From: Planctomycetota bacterium
GTDB taxonomy: Bacteria > Planctomycetota > UBA1135 > GCA-002686595
Assembly: GCA_020638875.1 (NCBI GenBank)
Contig: JACKHS010000005.1
Span: forward strand, 141,280-205,279
Direction: 5' to 3'
DNA: 64,000 bases
Translations under genes and position numbers: made by a program
Shown: positions 25,876 through 34,911 of the stretch, piece by piece
Layout: every line of letters begins with the position of its first letter
Numbering within the stretch: the stretch's first letter is position 1
Notes under the pieces: model-generated
What the model was told of the DNA's origin: nothing
Database searches by the model: none
What the model saw: only the letters and a program-made list of their open reading frames with translations

Positions 25876-26739
25876 TCAGCGCGCCGCGTCGAGCACGAGC
25901 CGCCCGCCGCGCACGGGCGGACACCAGTAGCAGGCGCCGTCGACCGGGCGCGTGAAGCGGAACAGCGCGTCGGTCACGCCGTCCTCCTGGCCCATCATGC
26001 GCCGCCAGAGCGCCTCGAACGCCGTGAGGTCGTGGCCGAAGGCGACGAAGACGAGGCCCTCGCCGCGCGCGTCGCTCCAGGGCATCGAACGGCGCACGAC
26101 GAACGCCGGCGGGTCGAAGCTCTCCTGCGCCGTGCGCTTGACGTGCGCGGAGGGCGGCGCGTCGCCGAGCTCCACGTCGCCGTCGGCGGTGCGCCCGACG
26201 ACGAGGTCGCGCTCGTCCGCGGACATGGCCTCCATGACCTCGAGCTCGTGCCGCCAGCGCTGCACCGCGACGAAGCTCGCGCCGCTCGCGTCGCACGCGG
26301 CCGCCAGCGCGGCGTCGCCCTCGGGGTTCTCGGTGCCGTCGACGTAGCCCGACAGGTCGCGGCCCTCGCGGTGGCGGAAGCCCTCGGTGTCGTCGTCGAC
26401 GGCGAGCCAGCGGCTCCAGCGCGCGACGAGCCGCCGCCGCGCGTGCAGCAGCTCGCCGCGGTCCTCGCCGCGCAGCCAGCACCACAGCGCGCCGGGCGCG
26501 CTCGGCGTCGCGAGGCCGTGCCCTTCGACCTGCGGGAACGCGCGCAGACCCTCGACCTCGCGGCCGGCGGCGCCGAGCAACTCGCGGCCGAGGCCGACGA
26601 CGAGGCTCTCGTCGAGCTCGAGGGACGCGAGGTCGTCGAGCACCGCGCGCGCGTCGGCGCCGGGGCGCAGGCGCAGGCGCAGGTAGCGCGCTTGGAGCGG
26701 GACGGGAGCGAGGATGCCGGGCTGCGGGGTGGGGCTCAT
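25876..26739 (-). CDS. Dyp-type haem peroxidase
   Basis: A 287-residue Dyp-type peroxidase that uses H2O2 to oxidise aromatic or other donors. It has the G-x-x-D-G motif in DLSGYVDGTENPEG (Asp134) and the proximal haem ligand in SAHVKRT (His199), and ends with FRFTRPVDGACYWCPP. There is no signal peptide, so it is cytoplasmic; the length and motifs resemble the YfeX-like class. The start MSPTPQPG at 26739 is chosen because the family begins there; a TACACT element lies 26 nt upstream (26766-26771). No encapsulin gene is nearby. Confidence 0.9.
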   Translation of the reverse strand: MSPTPQPGILAPVPLQARYLRLRLRPGADARAVLDDLASLELDESLVVGLGRELLGAAGREVEGLRAFPQVEGHGLATPSAPGALWCWLRGEDRGELLHARRRLVARWSRWLAVDDDTEGFRHREGRDLSGYVDGTENPEGDAALAAACDASGASFVAVQRWRHELEVMEAMSADERDLVVGRTADGDVELGDAPPSAHVKRTAQESFDPPAFVVRRSMPWSDARGEGLVFVAFGHDLTAFEALWRRMMGQEDGVTDALFRFTRPVDGACYWCPPVRGGRLVLDAAR

Positions 26740-26810
26740 GAGCGTGGGGATCGTGGACGGCGCGGAGTGTACGTCGCGCCTCGCGGGTTGGTGCCTCCGC
26801 ACGTCGCGGC

Positions 26811-26816
26811 TATCCT
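26811..26816 (+). promoter_or_regulatory. Candidate -10 element TATCCT
   Basis: TATCCT ends 8 nt before the ATG at 26825. Confidence 0.45.
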
Positions 26817-26824
26817 CCGCCGCC

Positions 26825-27496
26825 ATGCCGAGCTTCGAGTGTCAGGTCTGCCGCGCCGCGTTCGACGTGCCCCAGAAGGCGCTCGACAAGTACCCGGGCT
26901 GGACGCCCAAGTTCTGCCGCGAGCACTCGCCCAAGAAGGGCGGCGCGGCCAAGGCGAGCGGCGGCGGCGCGCGCGCCCGCACGCGCACGACGAAGCGCGA
27001 CGCCGGGCCGCGCGAGGAGCACCTCACCCGCGCGCAGGTGCTCGAGCGCTACGCCGACGGTCCGGCCGACGGTGTGTTCACCGACGGCAGCTCGGTGCCC
27101 AACCCCGGCCCCGGCGGCTGGGGCGTCGTCTGGGTGCGCGGCGGCGAGGTGCGCGCCGAGCGACACGGGCACGAGGCGCGCACGACCAACAACCGCATGG
27201 AGCTGCGCGCGCTGATCGCGGCGTTCGAGCTCCTGCCGGAGGACGCGGAGGAGGTGGTCTGGACCGACAGCCGCCTGTGCGTGGACACGATCACCAAGTG
27301 GGCGCCGGGCTGGGAGAAGCGCGGCTGGAAGCGCAAGGGCGGCGAGATCGCCAACCTCGAGCTCGTGCAGGAGCTCTACGCGCTCGCCCGCGCCCACCCG
27401 CGCTGCGCGCTGCGCTGGATCGAGGCGCACGCCGGCAACCGCTGGAACGAGTACGCCGACAGCCTGGCCACGGCCTGGCTGCGCGACGAGCTCTGA
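26825..27496 (+). CDS. rnhA: Ribonuclease HI with an N-terminal Cys/His segment
   Basis: A 223-residue RNase HI that cuts the RNA strand of RNA-DNA hybrids. Catalytic residues are all visible: Asp87 (VFTDGSS), Glu126 (NRMELRA), Asp148 (WTDSR), His202 (EAHAGNRWNEYAD) and Asp212. The N-terminal about 80 residues are extra. They hold FECQVCRAAFDVP and KFCREHSPKK, which could be a small zinc-binding module (C-x2-C ... C-x2-H), then a basic Lys/Arg/Gly linker that may bind nucleic acid. Its stop lies 1 nt from the convergent nhaA stop. Confidence 0.9.
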   Translation: MPSFECQVCRAAFDVPQKALDKYPGWTPKFCREHSPKKGGAAKASGGGARARTRTTKRDAGPREEHLTRAQVLERYADGPADGVFTDGSSVPNPGPGGWGVVWVRGGEVRAERHGHEARTTNNRMELRALIAAFELLPEDAEEVVWTDSRLCVDTITKWAPGWEKRGWKRKGGEIANLELVQELYALARAHPRCALRWIEAHAGNRWNEYADSLATAWLRDEL

Positions 27497-27497
27497 G

Positions 27498-28826
27498 CTA
27501 CGACGCCTCCGCGCGCGGCGGCAGCGTGCGCCGCAGCACGAGGAAGCCGAGCACGCCCGACAGCAGCGAGGCGCCCAGGATCGCGACCTTCGAGAGGCTG
27601 GCGTGCAGCGGCTCGGCGAACGCGAGGCCGCTGATGAAGATCGACATGGTGAAGCCCACGCCGGCCAGGCAGCCGATGCCCGCGAGGTGCGACCAGCGCA
27701 CGCGGTCGGGCAGCGCGGCCTGACCGCTCTTCACCGCCAGCCACGAGAACAGCATCACGCCGACGGGCTTGCCGACGAACAGGCCCAGCAGGATGCCGAG
27801 GCTGACCGGGTGCGCGACCTGGCCCAGCACCTCGCCGTCGAGGCGCACGCCCGCGTTGAAGAACGCGAACAGCGGCAGCACGAAGAAGGCCTGCACGGGG
27901 TGCAGTAGGTGCTCGAGCGCCAGGCCCGGCGGGCGCATGCGCTCGGCGGTCAGGTACAGGTCGTCCAGCGCCTCCATCTCGTGCGCGCGGTGGACCATCG
28001 ACTCCTGCGTCAGCTCGCTCGCCTCCAGCTCGTCGATGCGCCGGCGCGTGCGCGCGAAGAACTCGCCCGGGTCGAGCTTCGAGCGCACCGGCACCAGCAT
28101 CGCGACGGCGATGCCCGCCAGCGTCGCGTGCAGGCCCGAGGCCAGCACGCAGGCCCACACGCCGATCGCCAGCAGCACGTAGGCCCACACGACGCGCACG
28201 CCGCTGCGGGCGACGAGCCACAGCACGACCAGCAGCGCCGCGGCGCCGCCCAGCGCGGGCAGACGGATCGACTCGGTGTAGAACAGCGCGATGACGACGA
28301 TCGCGCCCAGGTCGTCGGCGATGGCGAGCGCGGTCAGGAAGACCTTCAGCGCCACCGGCGCGCGGCTGCCCAGCAGCGCCAGGATGCCCAGCGCGAACGC
28401 GATGTCCGTCGCCATCGGCACGCCCCAGCCCGCGGCGCCTTCGCCGCCGACGTTGAGCGCCGCGTAGAGCAGCGCGGGGACCAGCATGCCGCCCAGCGCC
28501 GCGCTCACCGGCAACGCGGCCTTGCGCCGGCTGGAGAGCTCGCCGACCTGCAGCTCGCGCTTCACCTCGAGGCCGACGACGAAGAAGAACAGCGCCATCA
28601 AGCCGTCGTTGATCCAGTGCTGCAACGACAGCTCGAAGCTCGCGCCGCCCAGCCGCAGGCCGAAGGTGGCGTGCGTCAGGTCGTGGTAGGCGGCGTGCCA
28701 CGGCGAGTTGGCCCACGCGAGCGCGGCCAGTGTGCACGCGATCAGCACGAGGCTGCCGGAGGTCTCCGCGTGGAGGAACTCCCGCAGCATGCCGCCGGAG
28801 CCGGCGTCGCGGCGCGCGGAGCTCAC
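27498..28826 (-). CDS. nhaA: Na+/H+ antiporter NhaA
   Basis: A 442-residue NhaA-family antiporter that exports Na+ in exchange for H+. Family marks include GLMALFFFVVGLEVKREL, GWGVPMATDIAFALG and ALAIADDLGAIVVIALFYT, the last holding the two ion-binding Asp residues. About twelve helices are predicted. The GTG at 28826 is the preferred start because a GGAGG sits just upstream; an ATG 12 codons later is the alternative. A TACGCT element lies further upstream at 28881-28886. Confidence 0.95.
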   Translation of the reverse strand: MSSARRDAGSGGMLREFLHAETSGSLVLIACTLAALAWANSPWHAAYHDLTHATFGLRLGGASFELSLQHWINDGLMALFFFVVGLEVKRELQVGELSSRRKAALPVSAALGGMLVPALLYAALNVGGEGAAGWGVPMATDIAFALGILALLGSRAPVALKVFLTALAIADDLGAIVVIALFYTESIRLPALGGAAALLVVLWLVARSGVRVVWAYVLLAIGVWACVLASGLHATLAGIAVAMLVPVRSKLDPGEFFARTRRRIDELEASELTQESMVHRAHEMEALDDLYLTAERMRPPGLALEHLLHPVQAFFVLPLFAFFNAGVRLDGEVLGQVAHPVSLGILLGLFVGKPVGVMLFSWLAVKSGQAALPDRVRWSHLAGIGCLAGVGFTMSIFISGLAFAEPLHASLSKVAILGASLLSGVLGFLVLRRTLPPRAEAS

Positions 28827-28980
28827 GCCGTACCTCCGCGGGTCGAGGTGGGACGGACGGGCGAGAGCGGTCGGACGCGGAGCGTAGGGGCGGACATGGC
28901 GGCGTGGAGGGGGACGTCGGAAGCCCGGAGCCCGCGGCCGTGTGCCGCGGACCCGGGCTACGGGGCCGCGCGGGGGCTGT

Positions 28981-28986
28981 TAGAGT
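28981..28986 (+). promoter_or_regulatory. Candidate -10 element TAGAGT, leaderless
   Basis: TAGAGT ends 6 nt before the ATG at 28993, in the 166-bp divergent spacer with nhaA. Confidence 0.5.
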
Positions 28987-28992
28987 CTTCGC

Positions 28993-31491
28993 ATGGAGCT
29001 TCGCTGGCGACTCTCGCGCGCGGGTCGGGCGCTCGCGCTCGCCGTCGCGCTGCTGTCGCTCGGCGGCGCGGCGCGCGCGCAGGTGCGCCCGGACACCGCG
29101 CCTGCGCCGGCCTGGGTGACCGAGCTCTCGCCCGCCGAGCTCGCCGCGGTCCCGGACGGCGCCGATTGGCGAGTCGTGGATCAGCAGGTGCACTGGACGC
29201 CCGCGGGCACCGATCAGTACGTGCGCTACGTGCGCCGGTACGCGACGCGGGCCGAGGTGCGCGACGGCGCGCAGCTCGAGCTCGACTACGACCCGAGCTG
29301 TCAGCGGCTCGTGCTGCACCACCTGCGCGTGCTGCGCGGGTCCCGCGTGCTCGATCAGCTCCGCCGCGCCGACTTCGACCTCCTGCGCGCGGAGGAGGAG
29401 AGCGACGAGCAGATCTACAGCGGCACGGCGACGCTCGTGGCGTTCCTGCACGACCTGCGCGAGGGCGACGTGGTCGACTGGGCCTACACGCTCGAGGGCA
29501 GCAACCCGGTCTTCGCCGGCGAGCTGTTCGACGTCGTGCCGCTCGGCTTCGAGGTGCCGGTGGGGCGCGTGCGCTACCGCTGGGTCGTGCCCGCGGACCT
29601 CGCGGTCGCCCACGCGCCGTCCGGCGACGCGCACTTCGTCGAGCGCGCCTTCGGCGACGAGCGCGAGCTCGTCCGGCAGGCCGACGACGTGCCCGCCTAC
29701 GTGCTCGAGGAGGACGCGCCCGCGTGGTACCACCCCGAGCCGTGGCTCCAGCTCTCGACGCGGCCGACGTGGGGCGACGTCGCGGCGTGGGCGTTGCCGC
29801 TCTACCAGGACGCCATCGCCGTCGACACGCCCGAAGTGCGCGCGCTCGTCGAGCGCCTGCGCGGCGAGGGCGCGGACGACGCCGCGCGCGCCGAGGCGGC
29901 GCTGCGCTTCGTGCGCGACGAGGTGCGCTACCTCGGCATCGAGCTCGGCGCGAGCTCGCACCGGCCCACGCCTGCGGACGTGACGCTCGCGCGGCGCTTC
30001 GGCGACTGCAAGGACACCACCGTGCTGCTCGTCGCGCTGCTGCGCGGCCTGGGCCTCGACGCGGCGCCGGCGCTCGTCGACTCGACGCGCCGCGCGCACG
30101 TCGCGGACGACCTGCCCTCGCCGCTGGCCTTCGACCACGTGATCGTGCACCTGTGGCTCGACGGGCGCGACCACTGGCTCGACCCGACCTGGCTGCACGG
30201 GCGCGGCGGGCTCGCGGCGAGCGAGACCGCGATCTACGGCCGCGCGCTCGTGGTGAAGCCGCGCGAGGATCGGCTGCGCGGCGTGCGCGCGCCGGAGCTG
30301 CTCGAGCCGCAGGTGCTCACGCAGCGCCTGCTCTCGATCGACGACCCGCCCGGCTCCGCGTGGCTGAAGCTGACCGTCGAGTACCGCGGCGACGAGGCCG
30401 CGTGGGTGCGCGAGGAGCTCGAGACGTACGGCGCGGAGAGCCTGGCCGAGGAGCTGCGCGCGACGCAGGCGGCCGACTTCGGCGCCGCCGTGTCGAAGTC
30501 ACCGCCGACTTGGAAGGACGACGAGCGCGCCGACGTCGTGCGCTTCGAGGCGTACTACGCCCTGCCCGAGCTGCGCGCGGGCCCGGCCCCGGCGGGCGTG
30601 CTGTCGCTCTACGCCGGCGGTCTCGCGGACCGGCTGCCCATCGCGAGCGCGCCCGAGCGCACGGGTCCGCTCGCGCTCGAGCACCCTGTGTACGTGCGCG
30701 AGGAGCTGCGCGTGCGGGGCGTGCCCGGACTGTTCGTCGTCCCTCGCGAGGAGCCGCGCGTGAACGAGGGCTTCACCTTCGTGCGACGCGTGTGGAGCGA
30801 GGTCGACGAGCTCGTGGCGACCTGGGAGTACCGCAGCAACGCGGAGTCGGTCGGGCCCGAGCCGGCGGGCGCGGTGCTCGCGGACGCGCAGGACGCGAGC
30901 GCGCTGCTCGAGCTCGACGTCGTGCTGCACCCGAACCCCAGCGACGCCCTGACGCGCACCTTCGGCGTGAACCTCGCGCTGCTGCTCGTGGGGGCGGTCG
31001 CGTGGCGCCTGGCGCTGCGTCCACGCCGCGACGCGCCGCCGCGACGGGTGAGCTCGGGCAGCGCGCGCGTCTTCCTCGCCGGGGAACTCGCCGGCGGCCT
31101 GCTGCGCGTCGCGCTGGCGCTCGTGCTGCCGCTCGTCGTCGCCATCGACTGGGCCTACGCCATCGCCGACCTCGGCGGCGCGCCGCCGCGCGCGCAGCTC
31201 CTGCTCTACCTCGTCGTGCTCGGCGCCTACGCGCTCGCGAGCAGCGCGGCGCTCGCGAGCGCGATCGCGTTCCGGCGCCAGCTCGCCAGCTACCCCTGGT
31301 GGAACCGCTTCGCGCGCCTCGCCGACCTCTGCGTCGCCGCCGCCGCGTTCGGGTGCTGGGCCGCGCTGCCGGGCAGCGAGTACGCCTTCGCGATCGCGTT
31401 CCTCAGCGCGGGCTTCGGCTTGCCGTGGGGTCTGCTCTGGATGCGCCACTGGGCGCGCGACGAGGAGGGTGCGCGCCTCCTCGTGCGCTGA
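28993..31491 (+). CDS. Exported DUF3857/transglutaminase-like protein with C-terminal membrane helices
   Basis: An 832-residue protein with a signal peptide ending GGAARAQ. Residues about 50-270 resemble DUF3857 (VRYVRRYATRAEVRDGAQ, DLREGDVVDWAYTLEGSNP). The transglutaminase-like core follows with an apparent Cys339-His382-Asp397 triad in FGDCKDTTVLL, FDHVIVH and HWLDPTW. After a beta-rich region, the last about 200 residues carry a set of hydrophobic helices. This suggests a periplasmic enzyme tethered by its C-terminus. Peptide or protein substrates are likely but unknown. Confidence 0.8.
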   Translation: MELRWRLSRAGRALALAVALLSLGGAARAQVRPDTAPAPAWVTELSPAELAAVPDGADWRVVDQQVHWTPAGTDQYVRYVRRYATRAEVRDGAQLELDYDPSCQRLVLHHLRVLRGSRVLDQLRRADFDLLRAEEESDEQIYSGTATLVAFLHDLREGDVVDWAYTLEGSNPVFAGELFDVVPLGFEVPVGRVRYRWVVPADLAVAHAPSGDAHFVERAFGDERELVRQADDVPAYVLEEDAPAWYHPEPWLQLSTRPTWGDVAAWALPLYQDAIAVDTPEVRALVERLRGEGADDAARAEAALRFVRDEVRYLGIELGASSHRPTPADVTLARRFGDCKDTTVLLVALLRGLGLDAAPALVDSTRRAHVADDLPSPLAFDHVIVHLWLDGRDHWLDPTWLHGRGGLAASETAIYGRALVVKPREDRLRGVRAPELLEPQVLTQRLLSIDDPPGSAWLKLTVEYRGDEAAWVREELETYGAESLAEELRATQAADFGAAVSKSPPTWKDDERADVVRFEAYYALPELRAGPAPAGVLSLYAGGLADRLPIASAPERTGPLALEHPVYVREELRVRGVPGLFVVPREEPRVNEGFTFVRRVWSEVDELVATWEYRSNAESVGPEPAGAVLADAQDASALLELDVVLHPNPSDALTRTFGVNLALLLVGAVAWRLALRPRRDAPPRRVSSGSARVFLAGELAGGLLRVALALVLPLVVAIDWAYAIADLGGAPPRAQLLLYLVVLGAYALASSAALASAIAFRRQLASYPWWNRFARLADLCVAAAAFGCWAALPGSEYAFAIAFLSAGFGLPWGLLWMRHWARDEEGARLLVR

Positions 31492-34400
31492 TCAGCGCGC
31501 CTCGCTGAGCTCGAAGCTCAGCACGCCGGGCGACGGACCCCAGGTCGCGAGGCCGACCGCGGTCCTGCCGGGGATGGGCTTCACCGGCACGCGGTCGAGC
31601 AGCACGACGTCGTCGAGGCGCGCGCTGACCTCGGCGTCGAGCAGCTCGTACACGAGGTGCAGCGGCGCGTCGCCGGCGGGCAGCGCGACCGGTTCGCACT
31701 CGTAGACCAGGCGGTCGTAGCGCTCGAGGCGCACGCTGACCTGGTCACGGCCGTGGGGGAGCACGATCAGGCTCCAGCCCGAGAGGCCGTCGTCGTCGCC
31801 TTCGCCCTGCAGCACCAGCATCAGCTTCGGCGGCGTGGCCTCGCGCTCGAGCTCGAGCTCGACGCGCGCGTCGCCGAGGTCCTTCGTGAGCTTGGGCGAG
31901 AGCCACAGCAGGTTCGACGGCGAGTCCTTGGGGAAGCCCGGCCGCACGGTGAAGCGCCGCCACGGCACGCCGCCGTCGGTGCTCGTGCCCGAGAACGCCT
32001 TGCGCGCGGCCTTGAAGCCGCCGACCACGGCCTTCGTCTTGCCCTTGAACGAGCGCGCGTCGAGCTGGATCACGCGCTTCCAGCGCGCCTCGCGTTGCGG
32101 CGCCCGCGGCGCGGGCGGGTCGAGGTCGGTGGAGAACTCGAGCGGCGTGCCGTCGGGCTTCGACAGCGCCAGCACCAGGCCCGCGGGGCCGCCGCCGTTC
32201 TTGATCTTGGCGAGCAGCGTGTGGCGCCCGGCGCCGAGCTCGGTCGTGAAGCGCTGCGCGTCCGGCAGGTTCTTGAAGGGCCCGCGCCAGCGGCCGTTGC
32301 CCGACGCGCCGTTGTAGCCGCGGCCGTCGTACGAGCCGATGCGCTTGCCGTCGAGGAAGATCGCGACGTCGTCGTCGGCGCGCACGTGCACGACGAGCGG
32401 TCCGCCCGCGGGCAGCGTCACGCTCGTGGCCGCGTAGATCGCCGCGTTGCGCTGGCCGTAGGGCTCGTAGTCGAAGTGCAGCCAGCCCATCGGGTCGATG
32501 GTGACCGGCGCGTTGGCCGCGTCGGGCTCCCACGTGCCGATGGGGTCGCGCCACACGAGCCGCGTCTCCTCGTCCTTGGTGGCGCGCAGCGCGGGCACCT
32601 TCGCGGTGAAGTCGAGCACGCGCTCGGGCTCGAAAGCCACCGCCGCGGCGTCCGCGGCGCGCGTGAAGAACGGGCCGACGGTCTTCCAGCGGTCGACGAC
32701 GCCGAGCGCGCGGCGCGCCTCCTCGGCCTGCGCGTCGTCGCGGCGCGTGTAGCGCGCGAGCTCGCGCCCGCGCAGGTCGCGCGGCAGCGGCGAGGTGGGG
32801 AAGTCGTCGAAGGCCTCGTCGAAGCTCCCGAGGTCGTCGTAGTGGAACGCGTCGAGCTCGAGCGCCAGCGCGCGGCGGTCGCGCTCCTCCAGCGGGAACC
32901 CGAAGCGCACCAGGTCGTCGAACGCGCGCGGCCCGAAGGCTCGCACGAGGTAGTGGCCGAGCGCGCGCACGATGTACGGCTCGCGGCCGTCGCGCACGGG
33001 CGCCTCGCGGTACTCGCGGAAGAAGCGCCGCAGCGGCGACCAGTCGTGCTGCGCGGCGCCGAGCTTCGCGTACGTGTCGACGAAGTACAGGAAGAAGCCC
33101 GCGCTCGGCCCGTAGTTCTGGATGCGCCAGTACTCGAGGTCGCGCTCGAGGAAGAAGCGCCGGAACTGCTCGAGGTTGCCCGCGAACGAGTGCTGCGCGT
33201 CGCCGTCCTGGTCGAGCGCCTCGAAGCAGTAGGCCGCGCCGAGGTTCGCGAGGCCCTCGCGGAAGCCGGCGAAGATCGGGTTGGTGTCGTCGACGCAGTG
33301 CGTGAGCTCGTGGTACAGCAGCCCGTTGTCCACGGTCACCGGCTGGCGCGGGTGCGGGTCCGCGTTGCCGATGTCGATGATCTTGCCGCCGCCGATGCCG
33401 CCGCCGAACTCGAACAGCTCCTTGAAGTAGACCGTGACGCGGTCGCCCTCGGGGTTGGGCTTGCGGCCGAACAGGTCGGTCAGGCACACGTACGCGAGGT
33501 CGAAGTTGAGCTTCGACGCGTCGGGGATGCCGCGCACGAGGTCCTTCGGCCCGATGAAGAGGAAGCAGTGGCTCGCGACGACCTCGGTGCGCGCGAACGA
33601 GGGGTGCTCGAGCGCGGCGCGCACCTCGGCCGCCTGGTCCGGCGGGGTGCGCGCGACCCAGGCCTCCTCGTACTGCGGCAGCAGCTCCCACGCGCGCTTC
33701 TCCACCGCGACGTCGTCGCTGCGTCGCAGGCGCCGCACGAGCTCGAGCGCGACGGGGTAGCGGCCCTCCTGCGCGTAGCGTTCGGCCTCGGCGAGCAGCG
33801 CGGCCGTGAGGCCCTGCGCCGCCTCGCGCTCCTTCGCGAGCGCCGCGTCGGCGTCCGACAGCTCCTTGACGAGGCGCTCGCGCAGGTCGTCGACGTCCGC
33901 CTGCACGCGCTCGGCCTCGTTCAGCGCGCCGATCACCTCGCGATCGGCCTGCTCCGAGAGCGTGCCGCCCGTGCGCTCGAGCAGCCGCAGCGCACCGTGC
34001 AGCATGCCGCGGTCGTTCAGGCGCCCGGCGACGATGCGCCAGTAGCGCACCTTCTCGGCGTCGATGCGGCTCGCCACCACGCTGCGCTCGAGGTCGCTCT
34101 GCGGCGCCGGCGGGAAGCGGCCCACGCGCGCCAGCTCGCCGCGCAGGCGCTCCTTGGTCGCGTCGTCGCCCGCGCGCCGCAGCGCGTCCTCGAGGTCGCG
34201 CCACGCGCCGGCGAAGTCCTTCTGCTTCTCGAGCTCGCGCGCGGCGGCGATCACCGCCTCGAGCTCGGCTTCGCCGTCCTCGCCGAGGAAGCCGGGCATC
34301 GGCAGCGACTCGACCGCGGCCCAGCCCTCGGCGTCGCCGCGCGGCCACTGCGGCGGTACGAGCAGGCCGAGCTCGGGCTCGACGAAGCTCACCAGCACGG

Positions 34401-34752
34401 TCAGCTCGTCGCCGAAGCCCAGCTTGCTGTCGGCGGGCACGCGCAGCGGCACCTTCAGCGTGACCGCTTCGCCGACCTTCCAGCGCGTCGGCGCCGGCTT
34501 GAGCGCCACGTCCTGGACGGTGTACTCCTCGGCCCACGCGTCGAGCGCGACGCGCAGGCGCCAGTCGCGCTCCATCGCCGCGCGCGGCCAGAGCGCGAGC
34601 TCGAGCTCGAAGGCGCCGTCGCGCGTCAACCGCGAGGCGTGCGCGCGCACCTCGACCGGCACGTCGTCGGGCAGCGTCGCCTGCGCGGCGGCGGGCGCCG
34701 AGGCGACGAGGAGCGGCGCGAGGAGCAGCGGAGCGAGGCGGGCGAAGGACAT
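31492..34752 (-). CDS. Large exported zinc-metallopeptidase-like protein with PA14-like C-terminal region
   Basis: A 1086-residue protein with a signal peptide (LLLAPLLVASAPAAAQ). Residues about 120-400 are helical and coiled-coil rich. A gluzincin-type zinc site follows: YHELTHC places His481, Glu482 and His485, and GFREGLAN about 18 residues later offers the third ligand. Toward the C-terminus VHVRADDDVAIFLDGKRIG and GAGRHTLLAKIKNGGG look like a PA14-type carbohydrate-binding domain, followed by a further beta domain. A secreted protease acting on the envelope or on polymers is plausible. The much longer upstream frame is not coding; 34752 is the first ATG with a signal peptide. Its stop abuts the convergent neighbour with no gap. 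Confidence 0.75.
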   Translation of the reverse strand: MSFARLAPLLLAPLLVASAPAAAQATLPDDVPVEVRAHASRLTRDGAFELELALWPRAAMERDWRLRVALDAWAEEYTVQDVALKPAPTRWKVGEAVTLKVPLRVPADSKLGFGDELTVLVSFVEPELGLLVPPQWPRGDAEGWAAVESLPMPGFLGEDGEAELEAVIAAARELEKQKDFAGAWRDLEDALRRAGDDATKERLRGELARVGRFPPAPQSDLERSVVASRIDAEKVRYWRIVAGRLNDRGMLHGALRLLERTGGTLSEQADREVIGALNEAERVQADVDDLRERLVKELSDADAALAKEREAAQGLTAALLAEAERYAQEGRYPVALELVRRLRRSDDVAVEKRAWELLPQYEEAWVARTPPDQAAEVRAALEHPSFARTEVVASHCFLFIGPKDLVRGIPDASKLNFDLAYVCLTDLFGRKPNPEGDRVTVYFKELFEFGGGIGGGKIIDIGNADPHPRQPVTVDNGLLYHELTHCVDDTNPIFAGFREGLANLGAAYCFEALDQDGDAQHSFAGNLEQFRRFFLERDLEYWRIQNYGPSAGFFLYFVDTYAKLGAAQHDWSPLRRFFREYREAPVRDGREPYIVRALGHYLVRAFGPRAFDDLVRFGFPLEERDRRALALELDAFHYDDLGSFDEAFDDFPTSPLPRDLRGRELARYTRRDDAQAEEARRALGVVDRWKTVGPFFTRAADAAAVAFEPERVLDFTAKVPALRATKDEETRLVWRDPIGTWEPDAANAPVTIDPMGWLHFDYEPYGQRNAAIYAATSVTLPAGGPLVVHVRADDDVAIFLDGKRIGSYDGRGYNGASGNGRWRGPFKNLPDAQRFTTELGAGRHTLLAKIKNGGGPAGLVLALSKPDGTPLEFSTDLDPPAPRAPQREARWKRVIQLDARSFKGKTKAVVGGFKAARKAFSGTSTDGGVPWRRFTVRPGFPKDSPSNLLWLSPKLTKDLGDARVELELEREATPPKLMLVLQGEGDDDGLSGWSLIVLPHGRDQVSVRLERYDRLVYECEPVALPAGDAPLHLVYELLDAEVSARLDDVVLLDRVPVKPIPGRTAVGLATWGPSPGVLSFELSEAR

Positions 34753-34911
34753 GGCGGAGCGCTCGAGCGGTGCGCCATTCTTTCCGCTGGGCCGGAAAAG
34801 CGCGCCCTTCGAAGCGACATTCCTTCCGGCTCGCTCCGCGCGTGGAACGGCGGGCCGCGCGGATCGTCGAGAGTCCTTCAAGGCCGGCCGCGGCGCGTCG
34901 ATAAGCGCGGC

